NCBI RefSeq assembly: GCF_000420025.1
Contig: NZ_ATUD01000016.1
Coordinates: 18,674-82,673 of the forward strand
Source of the DNA: Patulibacter americanus DSM 16676
GTDB lineage: Bacteria > Actinomycetota > Thermoleophilia > Solirubrobacterales > Solirubrobacteraceae
Reading direction: 5' to 3'
Length of the DNA: 64,000 bases
Shown here piece by piece: positions 48,949 through 57,557 of this stretch. A model generated the notes under the pieces. It had not been told where the DNA came from. It saw nothing but the letters and a program-made list of their open reading frames with translations, and made no database searches. The position numbers were made by a program, and so were the translations under genes. Numbering within the stretch: position 1 is the first letter of the stretch; every line of letters begins with the position of its first letter.

Positions 48949-49419
48949 GTGAGTGCCCCGCCCGATCTGGACTCCGTCGACCACGATCTGCTCGGCCTGC
49001 TGCAGCGCAACTCCCGCCGCACCCTCGCGCAGCTCGGGGAGGAGGTCGGCCTGTCGGCGGCCGCCACGAAGCGGCGGGTGGACCGCCTCGAGCGGCTCGG
49101 GGTGATCACGGGCTACACCGTGCGGATCGACCACGAGAAGCTCGGCTGGACGCTCGAGGCGTTCACCGAGCTGAGCGTGATGGGCCACTCGCGGATGGCC
49201 GAGATCGAGGCGGCGGCGCGCGACCTGCCCGAGGTCCTGCGGATCTTCACGACGGCCGGCGACCCGGACGCGCTGGTGCACCTGCGCGTCCGGGACATGG
49301 CGCACCTGCGTCACGCCGTCGACCAGCTCCGCAGCTCCGGGCAGGTGACGGGGACGAAGACGCTGATGGTGCTCAGCGTGTGGGAGCCGCCGGAGCGGCC
49401 GACCCGACCGGCGCCGTAG
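48949..49419 (+). CDS. bkdR: Lrp/AsnC family regulator (BkdR-like)
   Basis: A 156-aa Lrp/AsnC protein from GTG 48949. The HTH is DSVDHDLLGLLQRNSRRTLAQLGEEVGLSAAATKRRVDRLERLGVITGYTVRID (residues about 8-62) and the RAM/ACT-like ligand domain follows (ALVHLRVRDMAHLRHAVDQL). By position it is the regulator of the divergent branched-chain dehydrogenase operon, like BkdR of other bacteria; branched-chain amino acids would be the ligands. Its 3' end overlaps the convergent ACT-domain gene by 47 bases. Confidence 0.88.
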   Translation: MSAPPDLDSVDHDLLGLLQRNSRRTLAQLGEEVGLSAAATKRRVDRLERLGVITGYTVRIDHEKLGWTLEAFTELSVMGHSRMAEIEAAARDLPEVLRIFTTAGDPDALVHLRVRDMAHLRHAVDQLRSSGQVTGTKTLMVLSVWEPPERPTRPAP

Positions 49420-49630
49420 TCCGCACGCCGATCAGCGCGTCGATGCGGTGGGTGAGGAGCGCCAGCCGGGACGGCTCGCCGTCGACGGTCAGCAGCACGC
49501 GGCCGCCCTCCTCGTCCGCGTCGAAGCGCAGGGCGACGATCGGGCAGCGGCGGGCACGGCACAGCACGAGCACGCGCTCGAGGGCCATCGGGTCGGTCGG
49601 GACGAGCGTGAGCTCGAGGTGGTGATGCAC
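49373..49630 (-). CDS. ACT-domain protein, acetolactate-synthase regulatory-subunit-like
   Basis: An 85-aa protein read from GTG 49630, supported by GAGGAG just upstream. HHHLELTLVPTDPMALERVLVLCRARRCPIVALRFDADEEGGRVLLTVDGEPSRLALLTHRIDALIGV has the beta-alpha-beta-beta-alpha-beta pattern of an ACT domain. It resembles IlvM, the small regulatory subunit of acetolactate synthase (ALERVLR-VRHRG-type helix). Its place beside the Lrp gene and the branched-chain dehydrogenase suggests branched-chain amino-acid sensing. No catalytic subunit lies nearby, so this is tentative. Confidence 0.6.
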   Translation of the reverse strand: MHHHLELTLVPTDPMALERVLVLCRARRCPIVALRFDADEEGGRVLLTVDGEPSRLALLTHRIDALIGVRTTAPVGSAAPAAPTR

Positions 49631-49694
49631 TGGGGCTCCTCGGTGCCCCGCTCCGGACGACCAGGCGGCATGCGCTGCGACTGCACCACCAGCC

Positions 49695-49733
49695 GTCCCC
49701 GCGGGGACGACGGGCCTGCGCAGACGCGCAGGC
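49695..49733 (-). terminator. Hairpins between the amidase and the ACT gene
   Basis: Two structures lie in this minus-strand gap. GCCTGCG-cagacg-CGCAGGC (49714-49733) is a 7-bp stem, and GTCCCCGCGGGGAC (49695-49708) is a perfect 14-bp palindrome. They could end the amidase transcript or act as an attenuator in the leader of the ACT gene. The rest of 49631-49876 shows nothing clear. Confidence 0.4.
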
Positions 49734-49876
49734 TCAGGTGGTAATCGACAGGACGACGGCAGCACCGAACCGCCCGCGGATGCGGGCGGAGGACGGGTGC
49801 GTCGTCCGGAGGTGCGCCATCCCGAGGGACCCTAACGGACGGCGCGCCCCCGGCCGGGGGGTTCGTCCCCGGCCCG

Positions 49877-51898
49877 CTAGCCGCGCGCCTCGATCACGGC
49901 GATCTCCGTGGCGACCGGGTCGTTGTCGAGGAACGGGTCCAGCGGCTCCTGCTTCGGCTGGGAGCGCAGCGCGCGCGACAGCGTCTTCGGGGCCGCGGCG
50001 ACCGGGTCCGCGGGGAAGACGGTGTGGTGCTCAGGATGCGCGGCCTGGTAGTCGATCATCGCCTGCACGAGGCGCGGCTCGCTGAAGCGCGGGCCCCAGA
50101 ACTGCACGCAGATCGGCAGCCCCACCTTCGACGTCCGGCCGACGGGGAAGTTGACCATCGGCCACGAGATGTTGTTCGCGATCTGGTTGTTGCGGCGCAG
50201 CGGCAGGCCGTTGCCGGAGTTGGCCGGATCGCGCTTGCCGACCTCGGCGCCGATCGACATGACGAGCATGAAGTCGACGCCCGCCTCGTCCAGGGAGCGC
50301 TGGTAGTTCTCGATGAACAGGCGCCGGCGGCGCTCGCCCTCGCGGCGCGCGGCGTTCGTCACCCCGCCGACGAGGTTCGCCTGGGCCTCGAGCGTGACCG
50401 GGACGGGCCAGGGCTGGCCGACCGGAGGCGCGGGCGGGTTGCCGGCACGCCGCCCGTACTGCGTGGTGAGGGCCGCCCGCACCTCGGCGCTCTGCGTCGC
50501 GGCGAACGCGGCGACGGCCTCGATGTAGCTGATCTCGCAGCGGTTGGCGTACGTGACGGCCAGCTGCGGCGTGATGGTGGCGCCGTCGACGGTCTCCAGG
50601 ACCTTGGGGTTCTGGTAGTACGGGTTGTCGCCGTCGAGGTAGTCCTTCTCCGGCGTGCCGAAGCTCGCGATGTCGCAGCCGCGGAACTCCTTCACCGTCG
50701 CGCCGAGCGCCTCGAGCTCGCCGCGCACGCGGTCGAACGCCGCCTTGTGGTCCGCGTCGTAGGTGGACTGCGGGGCGACGCCCGCGCCGGCGCCCGTGCC
50801 GTACATCCAGTCCGTCTGCGGGATGCCGATCGTCAGGCCCTTCAGCGGCTTGCCGCCTTCGCGTGCCGTCATCGGCAGGACCGGGAACGGCGTCGGGGCC
50901 GCCAGCGTCTGCGGGTCGCCCGAGGGGTCGGGTCCGATGATCGCGTTCATCAGCAGCGAGGCGTCGCGGCCCGAGCGGGCGATCGGACCGAGCACGTCGT
51001 AGGTAGCCGACAGCGGCATCACGCCGGCCATCGACCCGAGCCCGAGGGAGGGCTTGATCGCCGACGCGCCGTTGATCGCGGCGGGCCAGATGATCGATCC
51101 GCCGGTCTCCTCGCCGATCGCGGCGGCCGCGAGGCGGTTGATCGGCGCCGCGCCGGAGCCCTGACTCGAGCCGCCCGGGATGTAGTCCTTGTTCCACGCG
51201 TTGCCCGCGAAGTTGCCGGCGATCGCGCCGGAGAACGCGGAGCAGATCGTGTGGCCGAGGAAGACGACCCCCTGGTCGCGCAGGCGGGCGACGGCGGTCG
51301 CGTCCTCCTCCGCGATGTTGTTCGCGTAGGCCGGGCTGCCGTTGCCGGCCGTGCGGCCCTCCACGCCGACGGAGTCCTTGATGCCGATGGGGATGCCGCA
51401 GAGGTACGGGGCGGGGTCGCCGCCGCGGCGGGCGATCTCGAGCCGCGTGTCGGCGGCCGCGGCCTGCGCGAGCGCGCCGGCGGTGTCGACGCGCACGAAC
51501 GTGTTGTAGCCGCCGTTGTCGCCGTAGACCTCGAACGGCCCGTTGAACGCCGCGATCCGGTCGAGGTAGGCCTGCGTCAGCTGTACCGACGTGATCTCGC
51601 CGGCCTGCAGGAGCGACGCGAGCTCGACGATCTCGTGGTCGACGAGCGGCTTCTCCAGCGCCTTGACGCTGGCGGCGCTGGGCAGGCCCGGTGCGGCCTG
51701 CGCGCGGACGGCGGCGGCCCTCGGGGTCTTCGTCGCGGCCCGCGCGGGGGCGGCCGTCAGGGTCGTGGCGACGACCGCGCCCGCAGCGGCGGCGGCGCCG
51801 GTGCGGCCGAGGAACGCGCGGCGTGAGTGGCCCGTCTCCGGGGTGTCGGGCTGCTCCGGGGCGAGGTCGGTGAACGTGAGGAGGTCTGCGTCGTGCAT
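49877..51898 (-). CDS. Tat-exported amidase (amidase-signature family), copy A
   Basis: A 673-aa enzyme. A twin-arginine signal is present (HSRRAFLGRTGAAAAAGAVVATTL, then APARA cleavage). The amidase-signature catalytic triad is visible: Lys in GIPIGIKDSVGVEG, and the cis-Ser and Ser in IPGGSSQGSGAAP and EETGGSIIWPA. The family hydrolyses amides from small amides to peptide amides. Being exported folded by Tat, it should act outside the cell or in the wall. ATG 51898 has GGAGCACC upstream. It is the third gene of an operon with a near-relative (52714-54642). Confidence 0.92.
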   Translation of the reverse strand: MHDADLLTFTDLAPEQPDTPETGHSRRAFLGRTGAAAAAGAVVATTLTAAPARAATKTPRAAAVRAQAAPGLPSAASVKALEKPLVDHEIVELASLLQAGEITSVQLTQAYLDRIAAFNGPFEVYGDNGGYNTFVRVDTAGALAQAAAADTRLEIARRGGDPAPYLCGIPIGIKDSVGVEGRTAGNGSPAYANNIAEEDATAVARLRDQGVVFLGHTICSAFSGAIAGNFAGNAWNKDYIPGGSSQGSGAAPINRLAAAAIGEETGGSIIWPAAINGASAIKPSLGLGSMAGVMPLSATYDVLGPIARSGRDASLLMNAIIGPDPSGDPQTLAAPTPFPVLPMTAREGGKPLKGLTIGIPQTDWMYGTGAGAGVAPQSTYDADHKAAFDRVRGELEALGATVKEFRGCDIASFGTPEKDYLDGDNPYYQNPKVLETVDGATITPQLAVTYANRCEISYIEAVAAFAATQSAEVRAALTTQYGRRAGNPPAPPVGQPWPVPVTLEAQANLVGGVTNAARREGERRRRLFIENYQRSLDEAGVDFMLVMSIGAEVGKRDPANSGNGLPLRRNNQIANNISWPMVNFPVGRTSKVGLPICVQFWGPRFSEPRLVQAMIDYQAAHPEHHTVFPADPVAAAPKTLSRALRSQPKQEPLDPFLDNDPVATEIAVIEARG

Positions 51899-51997
51899 GG
51901 AAGGTGCTCCGTGAAGGGGTGCCGCGGCCGCCGGACGGCGGCCGCGGGAGAGGGCGGCGGGGGCGGGCGGACCTCGGGCGAGGCCGCCGGCTCCGCG

Positions 51998-52690
51998 CTA
52001 CTTCGTCTTCGAGGCCTTCGCGGCCGGGGCGATGGTCACCGTGCGGCGTGCGGTGACCTTCCGGCCGTCGCGGTAGCGCGTGGTGATCACGAGGCTCGAG
52101 CGCACCCGCGACGAGCGGGTGATGACGCGGCGCCCCGTGGCGGTCGGCTGCAGCCGCACGGTCGTCGTGCCGGCCTTCAGCGGCAGGGTGCGCTGCGTGG
52201 TCAGGCGGCGCCGGGCCGTCGTCGCGCGCCGCGTGGAGAGCCGCTTCCTCATGGTCGCCTCGAGGTGCAGCGTCACGCGGGCCGACTCGTTCAGCGTGAC
52301 GCGGACGCGGATGCCGCGCGCCCGGAAGTTCACCGGGTTCAGGCGGCCCGGCGCGCGCACCTTCGCGGGGGTCGCCGGCCGCACGACGCCGGGGGCGGGG
52401 GCCGGAGCGGGGGCGGGCAGGCCGGCGCCTGCTCCGGCCCCGGCACCCGCGCCGCCGCCGGCGCCGACGTCACCCGGGGCCGGGGGCGCCGGCACGTCGA
52501 CCGGGTTGGTGACGACGGGGTCGGGGTCGCTCGCGCGCTGCTTGAGGTCGTCGGGGTCGTAGGGCAGCACGTACGTGCTCTGCTTCGGCGTCCACGGCAC
52601 GGCGAGCGAGGTCTCGAAGACCTCGCCGGCGTCGACGGGCAGCAGGCCGATCGAGTGCGGGGCGGTCCAGGCGATGGTGAGGATGCTCAT
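51998..52690 (-). CDS. Hypothetical protein between two amidases
   Basis: A 230-aa protein from ATG 52690 (GGAG 8 bases upstream). Residues 1-55 form a compact part (SILTIAWTAPHSIGLLPVDAGEVFETSLAVPWTPKQST). A Pro/Ala/Gly linker follows (about residues 70-105), then a basic Ig-like part typical of secreted proteins of this organism (NPVNFRARGIRVRVTLNESARVTLHLEATMRKRL ... KVTARRTVTIAPAAKASKTK). No signal peptide is seen, which is odd because its neighbours are exported; it could ride out with a Tat partner. Twenty-three bases separate it from the upstream amidase. Confidence 0.6.
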   Translation of the reverse strand: MSILTIAWTAPHSIGLLPVDAGEVFETSLAVPWTPKQSTYVLPYDPDDLKQRASDPDPVVTNPVDVPAPPAPGDVGAGGGAGAGAGAGAGLPAPAPAPAPGVVRPATPAKVRAPGRLNPVNFRARGIRVRVTLNESARVTLHLEATMRKRLSTRRATTARRRLTTQRTLPLKAGTTTVRLQPTATGRRVITRSSRVRSSLVITTRYRDGRKVTARRTVTIAPAAKASKTK

Positions 52691-52713
52691 GAGTCGTCTC
52701 CGGGTCTCTCGGG

Positions 52714-54642
52714 TCAGCGGCCGGCGGCGCGCATGGCCTCTTCGTAGACGAGCGGGTCGTTGCTGAGGAGGGGGTCGACCCGCTCGTCCACGTCGGTCTT
52801 GCGCGAACCGCGGCTCGGGTTGGACGAGAGCGGCTGGTCCGGCGGGACGGCCTGGTGCCACCGGGGGAACCGCGCCTGGTAGTCGAGCGCGGCCTGGACG
52901 ATCTGCGCGGTGCTGTCGCGCGGCCCGAGGAACTGGACCGAGATCGGCATGGTCGGGCTGCTCTCGGTGTAGCCCACGGGGAACGAGAGCATCGGCCACC
53001 CCAGCGCGTTAGGGCCCTGGAAGAAGCTGCGGTAGACCGGCAAGGTGTTGCGCAGCGTGATCTTCGCCCCGAAGTTCATGACGAGCATGAAGTCCACCCC
53101 GTCCGTGTCGAGCGCGGCCTGGTAGTTCGCGGCGAGCTGGCGGCGGCGACGCTCGCCCTCGCGGCGGGCACGGCTGCTGATGCCGCCGTTGAACGCCGCC
53201 GCGTTCGCGAACGAGTTCGTGCCGCTGCTCGTCCGCCCGTAGTTGCTCAACAGCCGCGTCGCCTGCTCGTAGGGCACCGACTTGGCGAAGTCGGCGATCG
53301 CCTCGACGTAGCGGCTGTCGGAGCGGTTCGAGCTGACGACCGCAGTCGACGGGGTGATGTTCGAGCCGTCGACGGTCTCGAGCACCGTCGCACCGGTGGA
53401 CGGGTTGTACGGGTTCTCCGTCGGCTGGCGCATGTCGAGCCCGCGGAAGTCCTTGACCGTCGCGCCCATCGCCTCGAGCTCCGCGCGCACGCGGTTGAAG
53501 ACGGCGAGGTTCTCCGGGGAGTACTGCGTCTGCGGCGAGGCCGTGGTCGAGGTGGTCATCCAATCCGTCTGCGGGACCCCGATGACGAGCCCGGCCAGCG
53601 GCTTCGAGCCACCCCGCGGCGCGAGCGGCAGCGCCTCGGGGACGGGCAGGGAGAGCGTCTGCGGATCGCCGTCCGGGTCCGGGCCCATCATCGCGTTCAG
53701 GACCACGGCGGAGTCCTGGATGGACTTCGCGATCGGGCCGATGACGTCGACGCCGGGGCTCAGCGGCATCACGCCGGCGACGGACGCCGTGCCGAGCGCG
53801 GGCTTGATGCCCGAGGCCCCGTTCGCGGCGGTCGGCATGATGATCGAGCCGCCGGTCTCCTCGCCGATCGCGGCGGCCGCCAGGCGGGCCACCGGCGCGA
53901 CGCCGGAGCCCTGGCTGGACCCGCCGGGCACGTAGCGCTTGTCCCACGCGTTGCCGGCGAAGTTGCCGGCGATCGAGCTCGAGAAGGACGAGCAGACGGT
54001 GTGGCCGAGGAACACCACGCCCTGGGCGCGCAGCCGTGCCATCGCCGGCGGGTCCTCGTTGCCGACGTTGCCGAGGAACGCCGTGGTGCCGTTCTGGGCG
54101 GGGCGGCCCTTCAGCCCGATGGAGTCCTTCACGCCGATCGGGATGCCGCAGAGGAACGGGGCGGCCGGGCCGCCGTTGCGGGCCGCCTTCAACCGCTCGT
54201 CGGCGGCCTTGGCGCCGGCGAGCGCGTCGGCGCGGTCCACGCGGACGAACGCGCCGAGGCCGCCGTTCTCCCCGTAGGTCTCGAACGGGCCGTTGAACGC
54301 GTCGATGCGGTCGAGGTACTGCTGGGTCAGCTCGACCGACGTCAGCTCGCCGGCCTGCAGCAGCGCCGCGAGCTCGAGGATCTCGAGGTCGACGACGCGC
54401 ACCTTCTCCAGGCGGACCTTGACCGCGGCGACGCTCGGCAGGCCGGACGGCGCCTCGGCCGCGCCGGCCGTCGCGGCGACGGTCCCGCTCGTGGCCAGGA
54501 CGGCGCCGGCGACCCCGATCAGCGCGCCCTTCCCGACGAACGAGCGCCGGCTGAGGCCTGAGCGCTCGACGGTGGCCGGGGCGTCGGGAGCGTCGTGCAG
54601 GACGACGTCGACCGCGTCCGCGGTCGCGGATGAATCTCGCAT
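52714..54642 (-). CDS. Tat-exported amidase (amidase-signature family), copy B
   Basis: A 642-aa paralogue of copy A. The Tat motif is SRRSFVGKGALIGVAGAVLATS. Catalytic residues are Lys in GIPIGVKDSIGLKG and the Ser pair in VPGGSSQGSGVAP and EETGGSIIMPT. The rest matches copy A along its length, including ELAALLQAGE(L/I)TSVELTQ, FLGHTVCS and RARREGERRRR. ATG 54642 has GAGG upstream. It is first in the operon copy B-unknown-copy A; the two enzymes may differ in substrate. Confidence 0.92.
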   Translation of the reverse strand: MRDSSATADAVDVVLHDAPDAPATVERSGLSRRSFVGKGALIGVAGAVLATSGTVAATAGAAEAPSGLPSVAAVKVRLEKVRVVDLEILELAALLQAGELTSVELTQQYLDRIDAFNGPFETYGENGGLGAFVRVDRADALAGAKAADERLKAARNGGPAAPFLCGIPIGVKDSIGLKGRPAQNGTTAFLGNVGNEDPPAMARLRAQGVVFLGHTVCSSFSSSIAGNFAGNAWDKRYVPGGSSQGSGVAPVARLAAAAIGEETGGSIIMPTAANGASGIKPALGTASVAGVMPLSPGVDVIGPIAKSIQDSAVVLNAMMGPDPDGDPQTLSLPVPEALPLAPRGGSKPLAGLVIGVPQTDWMTTSTTASPQTQYSPENLAVFNRVRAELEAMGATVKDFRGLDMRQPTENPYNPSTGATVLETVDGSNITPSTAVVSSNRSDSRYVEAIADFAKSVPYEQATRLLSNYGRTSSGTNSFANAAAFNGGISSRARREGERRRRQLAANYQAALDTDGVDFMLVMNFGAKITLRNTLPVYRSFFQGPNALGWPMLSFPVGYTESSPTMPISVQFLGPRDSTAQIVQAALDYQARFPRWHQAVPPDQPLSSNPSRGSRKTDVDERVDPLLSNDPLVYEEAMRAAGR

Positions 54643-54713
54643 GGAGAGGACCTCGTGGCAGGAGGGAGGTGCCTGCGGAGCGTGGACTCCGCGGGCACCG
54701 GAGTGCACGGATC

Positions 54714-54719
54714 AACCTA
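54714..54719 (-). promoter_or_regulatory. -10 element TAGGTT of the amidase operon
   Basis: On the minus strand TAGGTT would start transcription near 54706, giving a leader of about 64 bases. The leader holds a hairpin GCGGAG-cgtgga-CTCCGC (54675-54692). Confidence 0.4.
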
Positions 54720-54995
54720 GGAGCCGGGGCGCCGTCCGCTCCTGTCCCCGTGGCGAAATCCGGGCCCCGGAGATTCCCCGGACGGGCAGCCGGAATCGGG
54801 GTGTTGACCCTAGGCGCCATCCGCCGGCCGCCGGGACCGCCGGTGTACGGCCTAGCTGGCCATACGACCGTCCCGCGCGAAGTGGGGCGGGGTGTCTCGG
54901 CCCTCCGGGTGCCCGTCCGCCGTCGGCGTCCGCCACCTCCGGACGCGCCGGCGCCTGTCCCTCCGGCTGGGTCGCCCTGACCGGGGCGGCAGGGT
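54720..54995. other. Non-coding gap between amidase operon and membrane protein
   Basis: No ORF here is convincing on either strand. It contains only short palindromes (for example GCGCCGGCGC-like runs) that may end the membrane-protein transcript, and no clear second promoter. Confidence 0.4.
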
Positions 54996-56729
54996 CTACC
55001 GCACCGCCGTAGCCAGCCGGTCCCGCAGCGCCGCGGCGCAGCCCGCGTCGTCGCCGTAGACCGTCCAGGTGCCCAGGGTGCCGGCGCGCACCGCGCCCGC
55101 CGGCGGACGGGGCAGGCCCGCCCCGCGGTCGGCGCGGTCGAGGATGAATCCGCGCGCGACCCGCTCGGAGGAGGGGATGAGGGTCACCTGCGGACGGGCG
55201 CCGGGCTCCAGGGCGTTCACGGTCGGCTCGGCCCCGGTCGTCCCACGCTCGCGGCCCAGCCACAGCAGCACCTGGGGCACCGCGCGGTGGTTCGGCAGGG
55301 CGACGTCGGGGCGCTGCCTGGCGTAGGTCGCGGCGGCGGCGTTCGCGGATCCGGGCCCGCCGGGACCGTCGACGTCCGCGAACTCCGTGATGCGGCGCCG
55401 GCCGCACGCATCGGCCAGCGCGGGCCGCACCACGTCGCCCGTCACCGTGCGCAGGTCGTCGATCACCCGTTCCTGCAGCGCCAGGGCGTTCTGCAGGCGG
55501 TCGAGGCGGTCGACCTGACTCGGCGTGAAGACCACGAAGGCCACAAGGGCGAGGGCGGCGAAGGCCTGCCACGGTCGGCGGCGGCGGTCGCCCGCGGGCA
55601 GCAGCCGCCAGCCCAGGAGGCCCGCGGCGGCGAAGACGATGAGCAACGTGGCGGGGAAGACGAGGTACCGCGTGAGCAGGGGCAGCCCCGCGGCGGCGAG
55701 CACGAAGAACGCGACGGCGGCGGCGATCCCGGCCCCGACGCCGAGGAGCGCCCGGCGGCGCAGCAGCCAGAGCGAGAGCACGGCCCCGCCGACGGCGGCG
55801 AGCAGCACCGGCTCGCGGACGATCTCGCCCAGCCGGCGCGGCATGACGGTCACGGCCGATCCGACGCCGGTCACGCGGTCGAGGTCGGCGGCGTTCTGCT
55901 GCGTGCCGGTCAGCGCCTGGAGCGGGTCGCCCGCCAGGACCAGGCCCTCGAGCAGCCAGCCGACGGGGGCCACGAGGGACAGGGCGACCAGCGGCACGAG
56001 GCCGCGCCACCCCACGCGTGCGAGCGAGAGACGCCGGGCTGGGCGCGGAGCGGTGGCGGCCGCCCCCCGGCCGGTCGCCTGCGCCACCACGAGGTACCCC
56101 ACGTACGCGGCGGCCAGCAGCCACGCCTCGGGCCGCAGCAGGCCGGCGAGCGTGATCCACGCCATCGTGCGCCAGCCGTTGCGGGGGCGGCGGGTCTCGG
56201 CGAGCAGCGCCAGCAGCAGGAAGACGGCGTAGGGCAGGTCGAGGTAGGAGCGCAGGCCGTAGGAGAGGACGGGCTCGCGCGTGAGGACGAGGATCGCGGC
56301 GACGACGCCCGCCGCGGTGCCGAACCAGGCGGCGCCGAGGCGGAACGTCACGACGCCGAGCGCGCCGAGCCAGAACAGCGCGAAGACCACGACGGCGGAC
56401 TCCGCCCCGCGGCCGACCGCGCCGGCACCCGTGCCGCCGGCGTCGCTCAGCGGCACGAGCAGGGCCGAGAAGAGGTCGCTCAGCGGGTGCGGGGTGGGGG
56501 AGAAGAGGCGCGTCAGGTCCGGGCGGTCGCCGCCGGCCACGACCTCGCGTGCCCAGTTCAAGGACCACGCGCTGTCGTAGTTGACGAACGAGGTGCGGCC
56601 CGAGGCGAGCCAGAGGACCAGCCCGATCACGCACGAGGCCACCAGGTGGGCGGCGACGGAGGCGGCGCTGGGCCACGGGCGGTCGGCCGTGGGCCGTGGA
56701 GAGTCGGCCGTGCGCCGTGAGCCGTCCAT
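54996..56729 (-). CDS. Polytopic membrane protein, glycosyltransferase (ArnT/PMT-like) candidate
   Basis: A 577-aa protein with about 11 hydrophobic segments. The luminal-loop motif near the N-terminus, SFVNYDSAWSLNWAREVV, carries an acidic residue where GT-C glycosyltransferases have their catalytic Asp. REPVLSYGLRSYLDLPYAVFLLLALLAETRRPR and LAGLLRPEAWLLAAAY are typical of the DUF2029/PMT-like group that uses polyprenyl-phosphate sugars. A soluble C-terminal domain of about 130 residues follows the last helix. Function as a sugar transferase is inferred from the fold pattern. It is divergent from the DUF480 gene; only 32 bases separate the starts. Confidence 0.65.
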   Translation of the reverse strand: MDGSRRTADSPRPTADRPWPSAASVAAHLVASCVIGLVLWLASGRTSFVNYDSAWSLNWAREVVAGGDRPDLTRLFSPTPHPLSDLFSALLVPLSDAGGTGAGAVGRGAESAVVVFALFWLGALGVVTFRLGAAWFGTAAGVVAAILVLTREPVLSYGLRSYLDLPYAVFLLLALLAETRRPRNGWRTMAWITLAGLLRPEAWLLAAAYVGYLVVAQATGRGAAATAPRPARRLSLARVGWRGLVPLVALSLVAPVGWLLEGLVLAGDPLQALTGTQQNAADLDRVTGVGSAVTVMPRRLGEIVREPVLLAAVGGAVLSLWLLRRRALLGVGAGIAAAVAFFVLAAAGLPLLTRYLVFPATLLIVFAAAGLLGWRLLPAGDRRRRPWQAFAALALVAFVVFTPSQVDRLDRLQNALALQERVIDDLRTVTGDVVRPALADACGRRRITEFADVDGPGGPGSANAAAATYARQRPDVALPNHRAVPQVLLWLGRERGTTGAEPTVNALEPGARPQVTLIPSSERVARGFILDRADRGAGLPRPPAGAVRAGTLGTWTVYGDDAGCAAALRDRLATAVR

Positions 56730-56737
56730 GCGCGGGC

Positions 56738-56743
56738 GACGGT
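56738..56743 (-). promoter_or_regulatory. -10 element TACCGT, leaderless-type
   Basis: On the minus strand TACCGT lies 8 bases before ATG 56729. Its partner for the divergent gene lies 6 bases away (56749-56754). Confidence 0.38.
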
Positions 56744-56748
56744 ATCGC

Positions 56749-56754
56749 TAGCCT
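56749..56754 (+). promoter_or_regulatory. -10 element TAGCCT, leaderless-type
   Basis: TAGCCT lies 7 bases before GTG 56762 of the DUF480 gene. Confidence 0.42.
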
Positions 56755-56761
56755 CCGCGCC

Positions 56762-57460
56762 GTGAAGCCCGACGCCGTGCAGCTCCGCGTCCTCGGTGCC
56801 CTGCTCGAGAAGCAGCGCACCACCCCGGACGCCTACCCGCTGACGCTGAACGCCCTGCGCGCGGCGTGCAACCAGACGACGAACCGCGACCCCGTCGTCG
56901 CGTACGACGAGGCCCAGATCCGCGCCGCGCTCGAGGAGCTGGCGCGGCGCCGGTTCACGCGCTCCGCCGGCGGCACGCGCGCGGCGAAGTACCGCCACCT
57001 GCTCAACGACACGCTGGGGCTCTCGCCGGAGGAGCAAGCCGTCCTCGCCGTCCTGCTGCTGCGCGGCCCGCAGACGCCGGCCGAGCTGCGGGCCCGCACG
57101 GAGCGCCTGCACCGGTTCGAGAGCGGCGACGCCGTCGAGACCGTCATCGACCGGCTCGTCACCCGGCAGCTCGCCGTCCGGCTCGAGCGCCGCCCGGGCC
57201 AGAAGGAGGGGCGCGTCCAGCAGATCCTGGGCGGCGAGGAGCTCCAGACCCCGCAGGCCGCCACGACGGGCACCACCGACATCGATCGGGCGACGACCGT
57301 GCCCGCCGGTGCGGTGGACGGCGCGGCGCCGAACGGGCTCGACGCCCAGGCGCTGGCCGGCCGCGTCGGCCAGCTCGAGGGCGACGTCGAGGCGCTCCGC
57401 GAGGAGCTGGCGGCCGTGCGCGACGAGCTCGCCGGGTTGCGCTCCGAGCTCGGGGCCTGA
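56762..57460 (+). CDS. YceH family protein (DUF480)
   Basis: A 232-aa protein from GTG 56762. It matches the YceH pattern of two winged-helix domains: VQLRVLGALLEKQRTTPDAYPLTLNALRAACNQTTNRDPVV is the strongly conserved first part, and LSPEEQAVLAVLLLRGPQTPAELRARTERLHRF opens the second. The C-terminal 40 residues form a coiled coil (GRVGQLEGDVEALREELAAVRDELAGLRSEL). The family is widespread but its role is unknown; DNA binding is likely from the fold. Confidence 0.9.
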   Translation: MKPDAVQLRVLGALLEKQRTTPDAYPLTLNALRAACNQTTNRDPVVAYDEAQIRAALEELARRRFTRSAGGTRAAKYRHLLNDTLGLSPEEQAVLAVLLLRGPQTPAELRARTERLHRFESGDAVETVIDRLVTRQLAVRLERRPGQKEGRVQQILGGEELQTPQAATTGTTDIDRATTVPAGAVDGAAPNGLDAQALAGRVGQLEGDVEALREELAAVRDELAGLRSELGA

Positions 57461-57543
57461 GCCCCGGCTCGGCCGAGACCGGTCGCCGCCGCGGGCCGCG
57501 CCGACCCTGCGCCGCGCAGCCGCCGAGCCGGGCGGTCCGTCCG

Positions 57544-57549
57544 TAGACT
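57544..57549 (+). promoter_or_regulatory. -10 element TAGACT, leaderless-type
   Basis: TAGACT lies 8 bases before GTG 57558 (5 before GTG 57555) of dnaX. An overlapping GGAGG could also serve translation. Confidence 0.4.
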
Positions 57550-57557
57550 CGGAGGTG

